Part shown: positions 1 through 7,478 of the stretch, piece by piece
How the letters are laid out: every line of letters starts with the position of its first letter
Numbering within the stretch: the stretch's first letter is position 1
Assembly (NCBI GenBank): GCA_028278645.1
Contig: JANQDZ010000058.1
Span: 1 to 38,544 of the forward strand
Source: Longimicrobiales bacterium
Lineage (GTDB): Bacteria; Gemmatimonadota; Gemmatimonadetes; Longimicrobiales; Gaopeijiaceae
Length of the DNA stretch: 38,544 nt
Direction of reading: 5' to 3'
Program-made: the position numbers and the translations under genes
Notes under the pieces: generated by a model
The model's database searches: none
The model's input: the letters and a program-made list of their open reading frames with translations, nothing else
What the model was told of the DNA's origin: nothing

Positions 1-1
1 C

Positions 2-286
2 GACGGAGGGGAGACGAGTCTCAGGAACCTGGTCCTCTTGTGCCGACGGCATCACCGGGCAGTGCATGAGGGCGGGGTCAGGGTGTGCATCGATCGAGAC
101 CACCAGGTCGTGTTTTTCACACCCCGGGGTAACGTCGTGGCCGGGGCACCGCCGCGAAAACCCCAGTTTGGCGACACCCGGCCTCTCACCATCTTACCCC
201 ATGGCGGCGCCCCTCGCTTCAAGTACGATCGGGACATCCCCTGGGAAGTCGAGGCGGAAGCATGGGAAGCTCTGGATCCGGGGTAG
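2..286 (+). CDS. HNH endonuclease (DUF222-type), C-terminal part
   Basis: The reading frame is open from base 2 and ends at a TAG at 284-286, so only the last 94 codons are present. It encodes GGETSLRNLVLLCRRHHRAVH early on, the C-terminal half of the HNH fold, where the invariant CxxHH segment binds the metal. This is the signature of DUF222-linked HNH endonucleases, in which the nuclease lies at the C-terminus followed by a short tail containing a 'FxxPxG' motif; FFTPRG is seen here. The N-terminal domain lies outside the window. Such genes are often present in multiple copies in actinobacteria and Gemmatimonadota-like genomes. The exact role is unknown. It is probably intact rather than a fragment, because the frame runs to the window edge. 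Confidence 0.8.
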   Translation, partial: DGGETSLRNLVLLCRRHHRAVHEGGVRVCIDRDHQVVFFTPRGNVVAGAPPRKPQFGDTRPLTILPHGGAPRFKYDRDIPWEVEAEAWEALDPG

Positions 287-371
287 GCCAACCGGCCAAA
301 GGGCTCAGCGCCGGAGGACGGGGTCGGCACCGTGGTGCGCAACCGAACCAAACCCACTACCCTATTGGGCC

Positions 372-1466
372 ATGAAACCGACCCTGGTCCTCCTGGCAGC
401 CGGCATGTCCACCCGCTATGGGCGGTTGAAGCAGCTGGAGCCCGTGGGGCCCAAGGGGGAGGCCCTGATGGACTTCGCTGTTTTTGATGCCAGCCGGCGG
501 GGCTTCACTCGGATTGTGCTCATTATTCGGGAAGAGCTCGAGCCGACCTTCCGGGTCCACATTGAGGGCCGGTGGCCGGAAGATCTCGATGTGGTTTTCC
601 ACCATCAGAAACTCGACGACCTTCCTGGGATCGACGACCTTCCTGGAATCGAGAACCTCCCGGGTATCGACGACCTTCCTGGAGTCGACAGCCTTCGCGA
701 ACTCGAAGCCGCCCCTGCGGGGAGAGACCGGGCCCCCACACTCCTTCAGGGAAGGACGAAACCGTGGGGAACGGCTCATGCCCTGCTTACGGCGAGGGCT
801 CATCTCTCTTCACCGTTTATCCTGCTCAACGCCGACGATTTTTATGGGGCTGAGGCTTTCGATCTCGCGGCAGCAGCCATCGGTGGGGATCAAGGCAGGG
901 CCGGATTTTCCTTCGCGGACTCCCCGGCGGCTACTTCGACTTTTGGCCTGGTCACCTACACCTTGGCCGATACTCTCTCCGAACACGGGGGAGTGAGCCG
1001 AGGGATCTGTGAGGTGGATGAGGAAGGGTGGTTGAAAGGAATCAGGGAGGTTTTGGAGATCAAAAAAGAGGAGGGAGGGCTCTTCGGTCGAGCCCTTTCA
1101 GGTCGGGCTATGGCCCTCAGTGGGCGGGAGCCCATCTCCACCAACTTCTGGCTCTTTGACACAAGCATCTTCCCGCTCCTGGAGGAGGGCTTTCGGAAGT
1201 TCGTTCGAGAGCGCCTTGGGGAGGTAGCGGCGATCCTCGAGAGTGGCGGAAAGAGCTCCAAAAGCACCCGGCCGCAGCCTGAGTTCCTGATCCCAACGGT
1301 TATCAACGGAGCGATTGAGTCAGGGGCTGTCAGTGTGAAGGCGATTCCCACGGACGCGAGATTCCTCGGCATCACACACCCCCAGGACCGGCCTTGGGTG
1401 GTGGAAGGCCTGGAGGAGATGACGAGTGCGGGCCGGTACCCTGGACCCCTGTGGGGGAAGATATGA
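372..1466 (+). CDS. Sugar nucleotidyltransferase family protein with internal 18-bp repeat expansion
   Basis: The 364-residue protein starts at ATG 372, where LVLLAAGMSTRYGRLKQLEPVG gives the glycine-rich NTP-binding loop of Rossmann-type nucleotidyltransferases; the frame extending upstream to base 66 has no family similarity. TKPWGTAHALL and ILLNADDFYG (the metal-binding Asp-Asp) follow. These enzymes transfer NMP from an NTP to a sugar phosphate in the cytoplasm; the substrate here cannot be read. Residues 82-105 consist of four tandem copies of a DDLPGI-like hexapeptide, immediately before the KPWGTAHA motif. Members I recall have a single LDDLPxGF-like turn there, so the stretch looks like a duplicated native segment. 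The SSS symporter follows on the same strand 91 bp downstream. Confidence 0.82.
   Translation: MKPTLVLLAAGMSTRYGRLKQLEPVGPKGEALMDFAVFDASRRGFTRIVLIIREELEPTFRVHIEGRWPEDLDVVFHHQKLDDLPGIDDLPGIENLPGIDDLPGVDSLRELEAAPAGRDRAPTLLQGRTKPWGTAHALLTARAHLSSPFILLNADDFYGAEAFDLAAAAIGGDQGRAGFSFADSPAATSTFGLVTYTLADTLSEHGGVSRGICEVDEEGWLKGIREVLEIKKEEGGLFGRALSGRAMALSGREPISTNFWLFDTSIFPLLEEGFRKFVRERLGEVAAILESGGKSSKSTRPQPEFLIPTVINGAIESGAVSVKAIPTDARFLGITHPQDRPWVVEGLEEMTSAGRYPGPLWGKI
615..686 (+). repeat. In-frame 18-bp minisatellite, four copies
   Basis: Four consecutive 18-bp units begin at 615, 633, 651 and 669 and encode DDLPGI, DDLPGI, ENLPGI and DDLPGV. A fifth decayed unit (GACAGCCTT...) follows. The first, second and fourth units are nearly identical; the third has several substitutions. 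The unit length is a multiple of three, so copy changes keep the nucleotidyltransferase frame. Confidence 0.93.
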
Positions 1467-1557
1467 TCGGGAGACTCCCAACTCGGGAGACTCCCAACGG
1501 GTGTTCCACGGAAAGGGTGACCCACGACGGGTTTGACACGATGGAAGGGACACATCC

Positions 1558-3333
1558 ATGCAGCTGACCGCAGCGGACTGGTTCGTAGTCATCGCCTATG
1601 GCGCCGTTGTCCTGGCCGTGGGCTTGTTTTTCGCCCGAAGGGCCGGGAAAGGGACGGACGAGTTTTTTCTGGCCGGCAGGAAACTCCCCTGGTGGCTCCT
1701 GGGGACTTCCATGGTGGCGACGACCTTTTCCACCGACACCCCGAACCTCGTCACCGACATGGTTCGCACCAGCGGGGTGAGCCAGAACTGGCTGTGGTGG
1801 GCCTTCGCCATCACTGGTATGTGCACGGTGTTCTTCTATGCGAAGCTTTGGCGGCGGTCAGGCGCTCTCACCGACATGGCTTTCTACGAGCTCCGCTACT
1901 CCGGGAAACCGGCTGCCTTCCTCCGTGGGTTCCGGGCTCTTTACCTGGGTGTGTTCTTCAACGTCATGATCATGGCCACTGTGACTCTGGCGGCCATTAA
2001 GATCGGGGGCGTCCTCCTGGGGGTCGGGAAATACGAAGTGGTACTCCTGGCAGGAGCTGTGACGGTTCTCTACTCGGCGACTTCGGGGCTTTGGGGAGTG
2101 GTGGTGACCGACCTTCTGCTGTTCGTCGTCGCAATGGTCGGGTCGGTGGCGGCTGCGTATTACGCCCTGATTCAACCGGAAGTTGGCGGTCTGACGGGGC
2201 TCATTACCAGCCCGGAACTCCAGGGAAAACTCTCTCTGCTACCAGACTTCACCGATTGGCGAACGGCGGCTGCGGTATTCATCGTTCCGGTGGCGGTCCA
2301 GTGGTGGAGTACCTGGTATCCCGGTGCCGAACCCGGGGGTGGAGGCTACGTAGCCCAGAGGATGTTGGCGGCCCGTGACGAAAAGGAAGCCATGGGAGCT
2401 ACGCTCTGGTTCAACGTAGCCCACTATGCCCTCCGGCCCTGGCCATGGGTCCTGGTGGCTCTGGCTTCCCTCCTGGTGTATCCGAGCCTGGAGTCCATTC
2501 AGGCCGCGTTCCCGCACCTCGACCCCTCCATCGTCCGGAACGACCTGGCCTACCCGGCCATGCTTGTGTTTCTCCCTTCCGGTCTGCTTGGCATGGTCGT
2601 GGCATCGCTTGCTGCCGCCTACATGTCCACGATCAGCACCCATTTGAACTGGGGTGCCTCCTATGTGGTGGACGACTTCTACCGACGCTTCGTCAACGAC
2701 CGAGAGGAGGACCGGCATTACGTGACAATCGGACGAGCCACTACAGTCGGCCTGATTGTCCTGGCGGGGATTGTGTCGTTGTGGTTGGAGAATGCCCTCC
2801 AGGCCTTTCAGATCCTTCTCCAGATTGGGGCCGGGACAGGGCTGGTTTTCCTCCTTAGATGGTTCTGGTGGAGGATCAACGCATGGAGTGAAGTGGCGGC
2901 CATGGTCGTTTCTTTCCTGGTGGCCGTCTACTTCCAGTTCGTCCACACGAACCTCGGACTTCCAGCCCTCGATCCCTCTCTTCAGTTGGTCATCGGCGTT
3001 GGCATAACGTCAATCGGATGGCTCACGGTGACGTTCCTCACCAGCCCTGCCTCGGAGGATACCCTCCGTAACTACTACTCCGCGATCCGACCTTTTGGGG
3101 CCGGATGGCGCAGGGTCCTGAGCCTGGGACCGAACGATCCGGGGCCCGAAACCGGCGGTGTGGCAGCAGGGTTCCTGGGATGGTTCTGCGGGTTGGCGGC
3201 CATCTACGGCGCCCTGTTCGGAACGGGATTCCTCCTGTACGGGAATCTGGGGCTTGGGTTGGCCTGCCTGGCTGTGGCGGGGGTGGCCATGGCGGGAATC
3301 TTCAAGGTCCTGCCGAAGGTGGGGATCTCTTAA
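1558..3333 (+). CDS. Sodium:solute symporter (SSS) family protein
   Basis: The 591-residue protein is almost entirely hydrophobic with about 13-14 likely membrane segments. The N-terminal part has the SSS hallmark of a helix followed by GTDEFFLAGRKLPWW and then GTSMVATTFS, where the sodium-coordinating small residues of helix 1 sit. A conserved ASLAAAYMSTISTHLNWGAS segment corresponds to the helix 8 region containing the second part of the Na2 site (Ser/Thr). SSS proteins couple inward sodium flow to uptake of sugars, amino acids or vitamins; the substrate cannot be assigned from sequence alone. Flanking nucleotidyltransferase and galactokinase genes make a sugar plausible. The stop codon lies inside the first copy of a 19-bp tandem repeat, so the last four residues (VGIS) are repeat-encoded. 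Confidence 0.88.
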   Translation: MQLTAADWFVVIAYGAVVLAVGLFFARRAGKGTDEFFLAGRKLPWWLLGTSMVATTFSTDTPNLVTDMVRTSGVSQNWLWWAFAITGMCTVFFYAKLWRRSGALTDMAFYELRYSGKPAAFLRGFRALYLGVFFNVMIMATVTLAAIKIGGVLLGVGKYEVVLLAGAVTVLYSATSGLWGVVVTDLLLFVVAMVGSVAAAYYALIQPEVGGLTGLITSPELQGKLSLLPDFTDWRTAAAVFIVPVAVQWWSTWYPGAEPGGGGYVAQRMLAARDEKEAMGATLWFNVAHYALRPWPWVLVALASLLVYPSLESIQAAFPHLDPSIVRNDLAYPAMLVFLPSGLLGMVVASLAAAYMSTISTHLNWGASYVVDDFYRRFVNDREEDRHYVTIGRATTVGLIVLAGIVSLWLENALQAFQILLQIGAGTGLVFLLRWFWWRINAWSEVAAMVVSFLVAVYFQFVHTNLGLPALDPSLQLVIGVGITSIGWLTVTFLTSPASEDTLRNYYSAIRPFGAGWRRVLSLGPNDPGPETGGVAAGFLGWFCGLAAIYGALFGTGFLLYGNLGLGLACLAVAGVAMAGIFKVLPKVGIS

Positions 3334-3387
3334 GAAGGTGGGGATCTCTTAAAAAGGTGGGGATCTCTTAGGAAGATGGGGATTCCA
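3315..3387. repeat. 19-bp tandem repeat spanning the symporter stop codon
   Basis: Units GAAGGTGGGGATCTCTTAA at 3315-3333, 3334-3352 and 3353-3371 (the third with small changes) are followed by a diverged partial fourth copy to about 3387. The first copy supplies the C-terminal VGIS-stop of the SSS gene. Because 19 is not divisible by three, each copy enters a new frame. The region is also the convergent gap before the antiporter gene on the other strand. Confidence 0.93.
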
Positions 3388-3414
3388 AAAGTCGGAGAAA
3401 AAGGCGACCGGCGG

Positions 3415-5412
3415 TTACGCGTAGTCGTCCCGGAAGTCCTCCCTGAGGGAGTCCGTGTCCCACCCGGCGTCTCGCTCCTCCTCTTCCCATTCCAACTCGG
3501 AGAGCATGAGTTCTTCCAGGGCCGAGATCCTTTCCCGGGCGGCGCTGAAATAGGCTGCTCGATCGTGGCGCATTCGCCCCAGCGCTCGGACCGAATCCTC
3601 ATCGTGTTTGAAAAAGGTCTTGCTAGCTCGCTGGACCTGGTAGGCGGGACGACCCAGAAACCGTAAGGCGTCCACTCCCATTCGAAGGGCGGTCTCCACC
3701 CCGTCTCGATAGAGATGCTCCATGCCCCGGTCGAGAAGGTCATAGGCCTCCGGCCGCCCAGCCACCCGCACCAGGACCTTCAGATGAGGGAAGTATTTCT
3801 CGGCCAGCTCCACGATTTTCCGGATCACGTCCTGGTCGTCCACCGCGACCACCAGGAGCCGGGCGTTTTCGGCACCAGCGGCCCGTAGGAGATCCGGCCG
3901 TGAACCATCGCCGTAGAACACCTTCAGACCCAGGGCCCTGAGCGATTCCACCCGATCCGAATCATGGTCCAGAACCGTGGGCTTGACCCCGTTTGCCCTC
4001 AGGAACCGGCCGATAACGCTCCCGGATCTACCGAACCCAACGATGATGACCGTCCCTTCCTCGTCGATCTCGTCGGCCTCCTGGTCCTCGGTGCGTCGGG
4101 TCCCGAACCGAGGCTGCACCAACCTTTCGTTGACGACCATGAGGACCGGGGTCAGAGCCATGGAGGTGGCCACGACGGCGATCAGTAGGCCGATGGTGTC
4201 GGCGGGGACCACTCCGATCTGGTCGGCAAAGGAAAAGAGGACAAAACCGAATTCACCGCCCTGAGCCAGGGCGAATGTGAAGAGGAGGTTCTGGTCCAAA
4301 CCCATGCGAAACACGCGGCCAAGCGTGAAGAGGACCAGGGCCTTCAGGACGATCAAGCCCCCCACAAGGAAGGCGATGCTTGCCGGGTTTCGGGAGATGA
4401 GACCGAAGTCCACCGAGGCCCCCACAGCGATGAAGAACACGGCAAGGAGGAGCCCCTTGAAGGGTTCAAGGTCCCCCTCCAGCTCGTGCCGGTACTCGCT
4501 GTTGGCCAGGACTACGCCGCCAAGGAATGCACCCAGGGCCGGGCTCAGGCCGACCTGTGTCATGAGGAGCGCGATTGCGATGACCAGGAGGAGAGCCGCA
4601 GCGGTGAAGAGCTCTCGTAACCCGGTTCCGGCGATTACCCGGAAGGCCGGTCGGATCAGGTAACGCCCCACCAACACGATGGCTATGACCGCCCCCAGGA
4701 CCATGAGGGTTTGACTTCCTGCGGAAAGCCCCTCCACCCATGTCGTGGCATGGCCCGCCGCGTCGGTTGCGTGACCCGCCGCCTCCCCGGCTTGCCCCGC
4801 TGCATCAGCGGCTTGCCCCGCGGCGTCAGCGGCTTGGCCAACGACCGCCTCGGTACCGGGGCTCTCCGAAACAGATCCGGCCCGGCCTCCTCCCGCTGCC
4901 AGCAGGGGGAACACGGCCAGCATGGGAACGAATGCCACATCCTGGAAGAGGAGGACCGAGAAGGCTGTCTGGCCCCCCTCAGACTTCATGAGACCCTTTT
5001 CGGATAAGGTCTGGAGGACGATGGCGGTTGAGGAGAGGGACAGCGTAAGCCCAACCGCTACACTGGCCTGCCATGGGAGGCCCAGGAGCATGGCCAGAGC
5101 GGCAATGAGGGCTGCTGTGGATGCCACCTGGAGTCCACCGGTTCCGAGGATCGGCTTGCGAAGGCGCCAAAGGAGGGCTGGCTGGAGTTCCAATCCGATG
5201 AGGAACAGCATCATCACCACGCCGAACTCGGCGAAGTGGAGGACGTCTTTTCCTTCCTCTCCGATGAGACCGAAGCCAAAAGGCCCGATAGCCATACCGG
5301 CGATGAGGTACCCGAGGACCGAGCCGAGGCCGAGCCGCTTTGCTATGGGGACGGCGATGACAGCGGCTGCCAGATAGACGAAGGCCTGGAAGAAGAAACC
5401 CTGTTCTGCCAC
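3415..5412 (-). CDS. Kef-type CPA2 monovalent cation:proton antiporter with RCK (TrkA-N) domain
   Basis: The 665-residue protein starts at GTG 5412, two bases after the flavodoxin-like gene stops, with GGGGAGGAG as ribosome-binding site. Residues 1-430 form the Na+/H+ exchanger membrane domain (for example FGVVMMLFLIGLEL, and LLFQDVAFVPML with the Gln-Asp pair typical of KefB/KefC). Residues about 453-575 form an RCK domain with the nucleotide loop VGFGRSGSVIGRFL. Kef systems exchange cytoplasmic K+ for protons during electrophile stress. The loop at residues 192-226 carries five Gly/Ala-rich seven-residue repeats (GQAADAA-like) between membrane helices, which is unusual for the family. An acidic C-terminal tail rich in Asp/Glu follows. 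The neighbouring ancillary protein supports the Kef assignment. Confidence 0.88.
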   Translation of the reverse strand: MAEQGFFFQAFVYLAAAVIAVPIAKRLGLGSVLGYLIAGMAIGPFGFGLIGEEGKDVLHFAEFGVVMMLFLIGLELQPALLWRLRKPILGTGGLQVASTAALIAALAMLLGLPWQASVAVGLTLSLSSTAIVLQTLSEKGLMKSEGGQTAFSVLLFQDVAFVPMLAVFPLLAAGGGRAGSVSESPGTEAVVGQAADAAGQAADAAGQAGEAAGHATDAAGHATTWVEGLSAGSQTLMVLGAVIAIVLVGRYLIRPAFRVIAGTGLRELFTAAALLLVIAIALLMTQVGLSPALGAFLGGVVLANSEYRHELEGDLEPFKGLLLAVFFIAVGASVDFGLISRNPASIAFLVGGLIVLKALVLFTLGRVFRMGLDQNLLFTFALAQGGEFGFVLFSFADQIGVVPADTIGLLIAVVATSMALTPVLMVVNERLVQPRFGTRRTEDQEADEIDEEGTVIIVGFGRSGSVIGRFLRANGVKPTVLDHDSDRVESLRALGLKVFYGDGSRPDLLRAAGAENARLLVVAVDDQDVIRKIVELAEKYFPHLKVLVRVAGRPEAYDLLDRGMEHLYRDGVETALRMGVDALRFLGRPAYQVQRASKTFFKHDEDSVRALGRMRHDRAAYFSAARERISALEELMLSELEWEEEERDAGWDTDSLREDFRDDYA
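4735..4839 (-). repeat. 21-bp in-frame repeats in the antiporter loop
   Basis: Five 21-bp units encode GQAADAA, GQAADAA, GQAGEAA, GHATDAA and GHATTWV in the antiporter (residues 192-226). The first two units are identical in protein sequence and the others are progressively diverged. The segment is polar/Ala-rich and lies between hydrophobic helices. Confidence 0.85.
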
Positions 5413-5414
5413 GG

Positions 5415-6047
5415 TCAGCTCCTCCCCTGGCCGTTGATGACCCGATCGAGATCACTGTTCAACCGCGAGGCGGATCGGGCGGAGTCCAGGTCCAGCCGGC
5501 CGTCCCTGATGGCTTCCAAAAGTCTGCGGTAGTCCGCCGCGTGAGCCTCCATTTCCTCGAGGGGCATGTGATGGGTACCGTGGGCGACGAAGGGAGGGAG
5601 GAACTGCATCCCGCAGAGTCGAGCCGTCTGATCCAACGGTGCCAGGAAACCCCTGATGGTGAATCGGTTGTACCCTTCGTCTCGGTAGGCTTCCTCCCGT
5701 CCTCCGGTGGTGACGACGTTGAACAGGATCTTCCCTCGAAGGGCGTTTCCAGTGCTTCCATAGGCCCAACCGTGTTGCAGAACGAGGTCTTGCCATTCCT
5801 TCAGGATTGCCGGCGTGCTGTACCAGAAGAAGGGATGGTGGAGGACGACCACGTCGTGATTGGTCAGGAGGTTCTGCTCGATTTGGATGTCGATATCAAA
5901 TTCGGGATAGGCCTCGTAGAGGTCGTGGAAGGTCACGCCTGGGACCCCCCGGACTTTCTCTACCAAGACCTTGTTCACCCTGGATTTCTGAAAGGCCGGG
6001 TGGGCGAAAAGAACCAGGATTCTGTTTTCGAAAGTCGTGGAATCCAT
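5415..6047 (-). CDS. KefF/KefG-like NAD(P)H:quinone oxidoreductase, antiporter ancillary protein
   Basis: The 210-residue protein has the flavodoxin_2 fold: ILVLFAHPAFQKSRVN is the first strand and phosphate-binding loop for FMN/FAD, followed by VVVLHHPFFWYSTPAILKEW and a GWAYGSTGNALRGK segment, all hallmarks of the KefF/KefG/MdaB group. KefF and KefG bind to and are needed for full activity of the KefC and KefB antiporters, and reduce quinones or electrophiles. Here the gene directly precedes the antiporter with a two-base gap and no room for a promoter, so the two are very likely co-transcribed. Length matches the family. The specific KefF versus KefG label cannot be decided. Confidence 0.88.
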   Translation of the reverse strand: MDSTTFENRILVLFAHPAFQKSRVNKVLVEKVRGVPGVTFHDLYEAYPEFDIDIQIEQNLLTNHDVVVLHHPFFWYSTPAILKEWQDLVLQHGWAYGSTGNALRGKILFNVVTTGGREEAYRDEGYNRFTIRGFLAPLDQTARLCGMQFLPPFVAHGTHHMPLEEMEAHAADYRRLLEAIRDGRLDLDSARSASRLNSDLDRVINGQGRS

Positions 6048-6140
6048 GTTGCCTCGGGCAGGCTCAGAACAGAACGATGTGCTGGATTCGGGTGGCCTAG
6101 GTTTACCAGCGGCGGGGGCGTTCGTTCCCTTTTCCGGCCC

Positions 6141-7379
6141 TCAAAGCGTCTCCACCGTAGCGCCCTGGGATGCCTCGGCCTGGAACAGGATTTGGTCCAA
6201 CTTTCCGACGTCACCTCGCGGTTGGTAAAACCCCTGCTCCATGGATTCCATGACTCCGTCCACGCTGTCGGGACCGGCCAGGGCTACCATACACCCGCCA
6301 AAACCGGCTCCTGTCAGGCGGGCGCCTGCAGCGCCGGCCCCCAATGCCAGGTCGACCAGCTCGTCCAGCTCTGGAGAGCTCACTTCATAGTCTTCCCTGA
6401 GACTCTGGTGCGAAGCGTTCATCAGGAGCCCGAACGTGAGGCGGTCTCCTCGCTTCATGGCGTGCTCTGCGTCGTAGACCCGAGACCCTTCCGTGACCAC
6501 GTGTCGGAGCCGTTTCAGGAGGGTCCCTTCAAGGTTTTCCTCACCCAGGTCCACCAGGTCCTGGATACAAACCCGTTCGAGGAGGTGGTGGTAGGAAACG
6601 ACGCCTTCCGGAGCCAGCCCTCGGGCTGCGGCGACTCCCGCGACGACCTCCAGGGCTTCTCGGCATTCCTTCGTCCGGGTGTTGTAGGCGTCCTGGGCGA
6701 ACCCGGACTTCTCTGCCCGGACGAGGGTGTGGGCCACCACGAACCGCCAGTCTTCGGGCACGGGTGTTTCAAACACCTCGAGAGGGCCGAACTCGATTCG
6801 GCTCGCGTGTCCCTCGAGGGCCCCAGCGGAGATGGCCTGGTCCATGCCTCCCCCCTGGGTTCCGGTATACCGTTCGGCTGCGGCCATCTCCTCAGCGAAA
6901 TCCAGTGTGGACAGAGTCTTTTCGTTCACCCTCAAGACCGCCTGACCCAGGGCGATGACCAGGGCCGAGGACGAAGAGAGGCCCGAAGCCACCGGAAGGG
7001 TGGAGCTGACAAGGGCGTCAAATCCGTTGAGGTCGCCGAATCGTCGGGCCAGCGCTTGACATGGCGCCTTGAGGTAGTTGGCCCAGTCGCCGGTCACATG
7101 GGGAGGGATTTCGTGCGAGATCGTAAACTCCCGGGGGCCGAACTCTCTCTTTCGGTTCACCACCCGGACCAAGGCGTCATCCCTGGGAGAGAGGAGGATT
7201 CTGATCTCCTGTCTCAGCGCCATGGGGAACACCGGGAGGCCGTTGTAGTCGGTATGCTCCCCAATCAGGTTCACCCTCCCCGGGGCCCGGGAGAGAAGTG
7301 TAGGGGAGCGTCCTGGGAAGGCCTTTCGGAACGCCTCTGAGGGGTCCGGTAGTCCATGATCTACCCAGGAAGAACCCAT
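6141..7379 (-). CDS. galK: Galactokinase
   Basis: This GHMP kinase phosphorylates galactose to galactose 1-phosphate with ATP in the cytoplasm. From ATG at 7379 the protein has 412 residues; an AAGGAGG site sits at the right distance, whereas an in-frame upstream codon near 7415 has none. Residues 34-47 are GRVNLIGEHTDYNG, the galactokinase signature that binds sugar. Residues 129-141 are the ATP-binding PVASGLSSSSALV loop. GGGMDQ at 176-181 contains the catalytic-base Asp, and TGAGFGGCMVAL at 356-367 is the third GHMP motif. No galT or galE lies in the window. An upstream symporter and nucleotidyltransferase on the other strand could belong to the same sugar pathway. A related hexosamine or arabinose kinase is a less likely alternative. 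Confidence 0.9.
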   Translation of the reverse strand: MGSSWVDHGLPDPSEAFRKAFPGRSPTLLSRAPGRVNLIGEHTDYNGLPVFPMALRQEIRILLSPRDDALVRVVNRKREFGPREFTISHEIPPHVTGDWANYLKAPCQALARRFGDLNGFDALVSSTLPVASGLSSSSALVIALGQAVLRVNEKTLSTLDFAEEMAAAERYTGTQGGGMDQAISAGALEGHASRIEFGPLEVFETPVPEDWRFVVAHTLVRAEKSGFAQDAYNTRTKECREALEVVAGVAAARGLAPEGVVSYHHLLERVCIQDLVDLGEENLEGTLLKRLRHVVTEGSRVYDAEHAMKRGDRLTFGLLMNASHQSLREDYEVSSPELDELVDLALGAGAAGARLTGAGFGGCMVALAGPDSVDGVMESMEQGFYQPRGDVGKLDQILFQAEASQGATVETL

Positions 7380-7478
7380 CCCCTTTTTCCTCCTTTTCTC
7401 GATACGTTGCCCCAAAACCCGTTGAACCCTACCCTCCAGCCACCATCAAACTCGAACCTGCTTCCCGGAAGGTAGATC

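Noticed and set aside
66-371. N-terminal extension of the nucleotidyltransferase
   Set aside because: The region overlaps the HNH gene in another frame and lacks family similarity; the glycine-rich loop begins right after ATG 372.
615-686. CRISPR-like array
   Set aside because: Units are directly adjacent, in frame and have no spacers; no cas genes are present.
5541-7340. Long 599-codon open frame on the plus strand
   Set aside because: It is antisense to the flavodoxin-like gene and galK, which both have clear family motifs; long antisense frames are common at this GC content.
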